Shown here: piece by piece, positions 5,431 to 5,956 of the stretch
How positions within the stretch are numbered: the first letter of the stretch is position 1
Layout of the letters: every line of letters begins with the position of its first letter
Origin: JAAYCI01 sp964370195
GTDB lineage: Bacteria > Bacillota > Clostridia > Oscillospirales > Ruminococcaceae
Direction: 5' to 3'
NCBI GenBank assembly: GCA_964370195.1
Contig: CAYJIH010000076.1
Span: forward strand, 1-5,956
DNA length: 5,956 nucleotides
Notes under the pieces: generated by a model
Told to the model about the DNA's origin: nothing
Seen by the model: only the letters and a program-made list of their open reading frames with translations
Databases searched by the model: none
Position numbers and translations under genes: made by a program

Positions 5431-5956
5431 GTGAACAAGGTTAAAGACAAGATAGTCGGTAGTGGCCTTAATGTTATTACAATGTTAATAGTTGTAGGAT
5501 CATTGTTTCCGCTTTACTGGCTAATATCCACATCAATGAAATCAAAATCAGAGGCATTCGCATTGCCGCCAAGCTGGTTGTTCGTTCCTAACTTTGAAAG
5601 CTACTATTCGGTAGCAGCAAGCGATGGATTTTTGCAAAGTTACATGAACAGCTTTATAGTGGCAATAATCACAACATTAATAGCAATAATCTTTGGCGTA
5701 ACATCCGGTTATGCACTGGCAAGAGACAGAAGTAAACGAGGCAAGGCAATGGGGCTATGGATTATTCTTTCGAGGATGATTCCGCCAATGGGAATAATAT
5801 TACCATTTTATGTAGTGTACAGACAACTCAATCTGCTAGATAACCATTTCTCACTAAGCCTTATATATCTAACTAGCATATTACCCTTTGTAACATGGTT
5901 AATCATGGGATTCGTAAAGGGTGTGCCGGCAGAGATAGAAGAAGCAGCGATGATAG
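5431..5956 (+). CDS. Carbohydrate ABC transporter permease, MalG type (N-terminal part, runs off the right edge)
   Basis: The first 175 codons of an inner-membrane permease subunit that, with a MalF-type partner, forms the channel of a binding-protein-dependent sugar importer. The start is GTG at 5431 with AAAAGGGGG ending 7 bases upstream. Residues 13-33 form the first membrane helix, followed by the usual family segment LFPLYWLISTSMKSKSEAF with LPPSWLF and FESYY. Further helices lie at about 71-96 (SYMNSFIVAIITTLIAIIFG), 108-130 and 141-162. SRMIPPMGIILPFYVVYRQL (114-133) is typical of MalG-type subunits. The EAA loop, which contacts the ATPase, begins at GVPAEIEEAAMI (164-175) as the window ends. 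Full-length relatives are about 270-300 residues, so over a third is missing. In most sugar operons the binding protein and MalF-type gene come first; here the MalG-type gene appears to be the first gene after a promoter. The nearby two-component system likely regulates it. The transported substrate is unknown. Confidence 0.93.
   Translation, partial: MNKVKDKIVGSGLNVITMLIVVGSLFPLYWLISTSMKSKSEAFALPPSWLFVPNFESYYSVAASDGFLQSYMNSFIVAIITTLIAIIFGVTSGYALARDRSKRGKAMGLWIILSRMIPPMGIILPFYVVYRQLNLLDNHFSLSLIYLTSILPFVTWLIMGFVKGVPAEIEEAAMI

Noticed and set aside
1..5956. tRNA, rRNA, CRISPR array, insertion sequence or phage genes
   Set aside because: I saw no cloverleaf, ribosomal sequence, spaced direct-repeat array, transposase or integrase in the window.

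Overview
The window looks like chromosome of a low-GC Gram-positive bacterium, most likely a member of the Clostridia. The basis is AT-rich DNA, strong AAGGAG/GGGGG-type ribosome binding sites, GTG and TTG starts, a YesM/YesN-type two-component system, and a sugar ABC permease next to it. I cannot name the genus or species from sequence alone.

Left part (1-422, minus strand). The window opens inside a TetR-family repressor gene, of which only the N-terminal DNA-binding part (59 codons) is present. Its promoter is nearly ideal (TTGACC, 17 bp, TATAAT). It is embedded in a perfect 17-bp inverted repeat whose arms are each an imperfect 16-bp palindrome, the expected layout for an autorepressed tetR gene. 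A 20-bp perfect hairpin (362-412) then marks the 3' end of the next gene.

Middle-left (423-1671, minus strand). A complete 307-residue kinase of the aminoglycoside phosphotransferase (APH) fold carries an intact catalytic loop. Its upstream region is unusual: a TATAAT box, a perfect 7-bp-arm palindrome, a 10-bp outer stem enclosing smaller hairpins, a last imperfect hairpin followed by seven T, then the ribosome binding site. This looks like a structured, possibly attenuating leader. The rest of the interval up to the next gene (1482-1671) holds no convincing gene.

Right part (1672-5956). A YesN-type response regulator (546 aa, receiver plus AraC-type DNA-binding domain, minus strand) and a YesM-type membrane histidine kinase (599 aa, TTG start, plus strand) are transcribed divergently from a 40-bp gap. 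A terminator follows the kinase. After it, on the plus strand, comes the 5' part of a MalG-type carbohydrate ABC permease with its own promoter and GTG start. The simplest reading is that an extracellular sugar or related ligand is sensed by the kinase, which phosphorylates the AraC-type regulator, which controls the transporter operon that begins at the right edge. That link is inference from gene order and family habits.

Nothing here is clearly a new system. The most interesting parts are the structured leader before the APH-like kinase and the compact divergent arrangement of the two-component genes.
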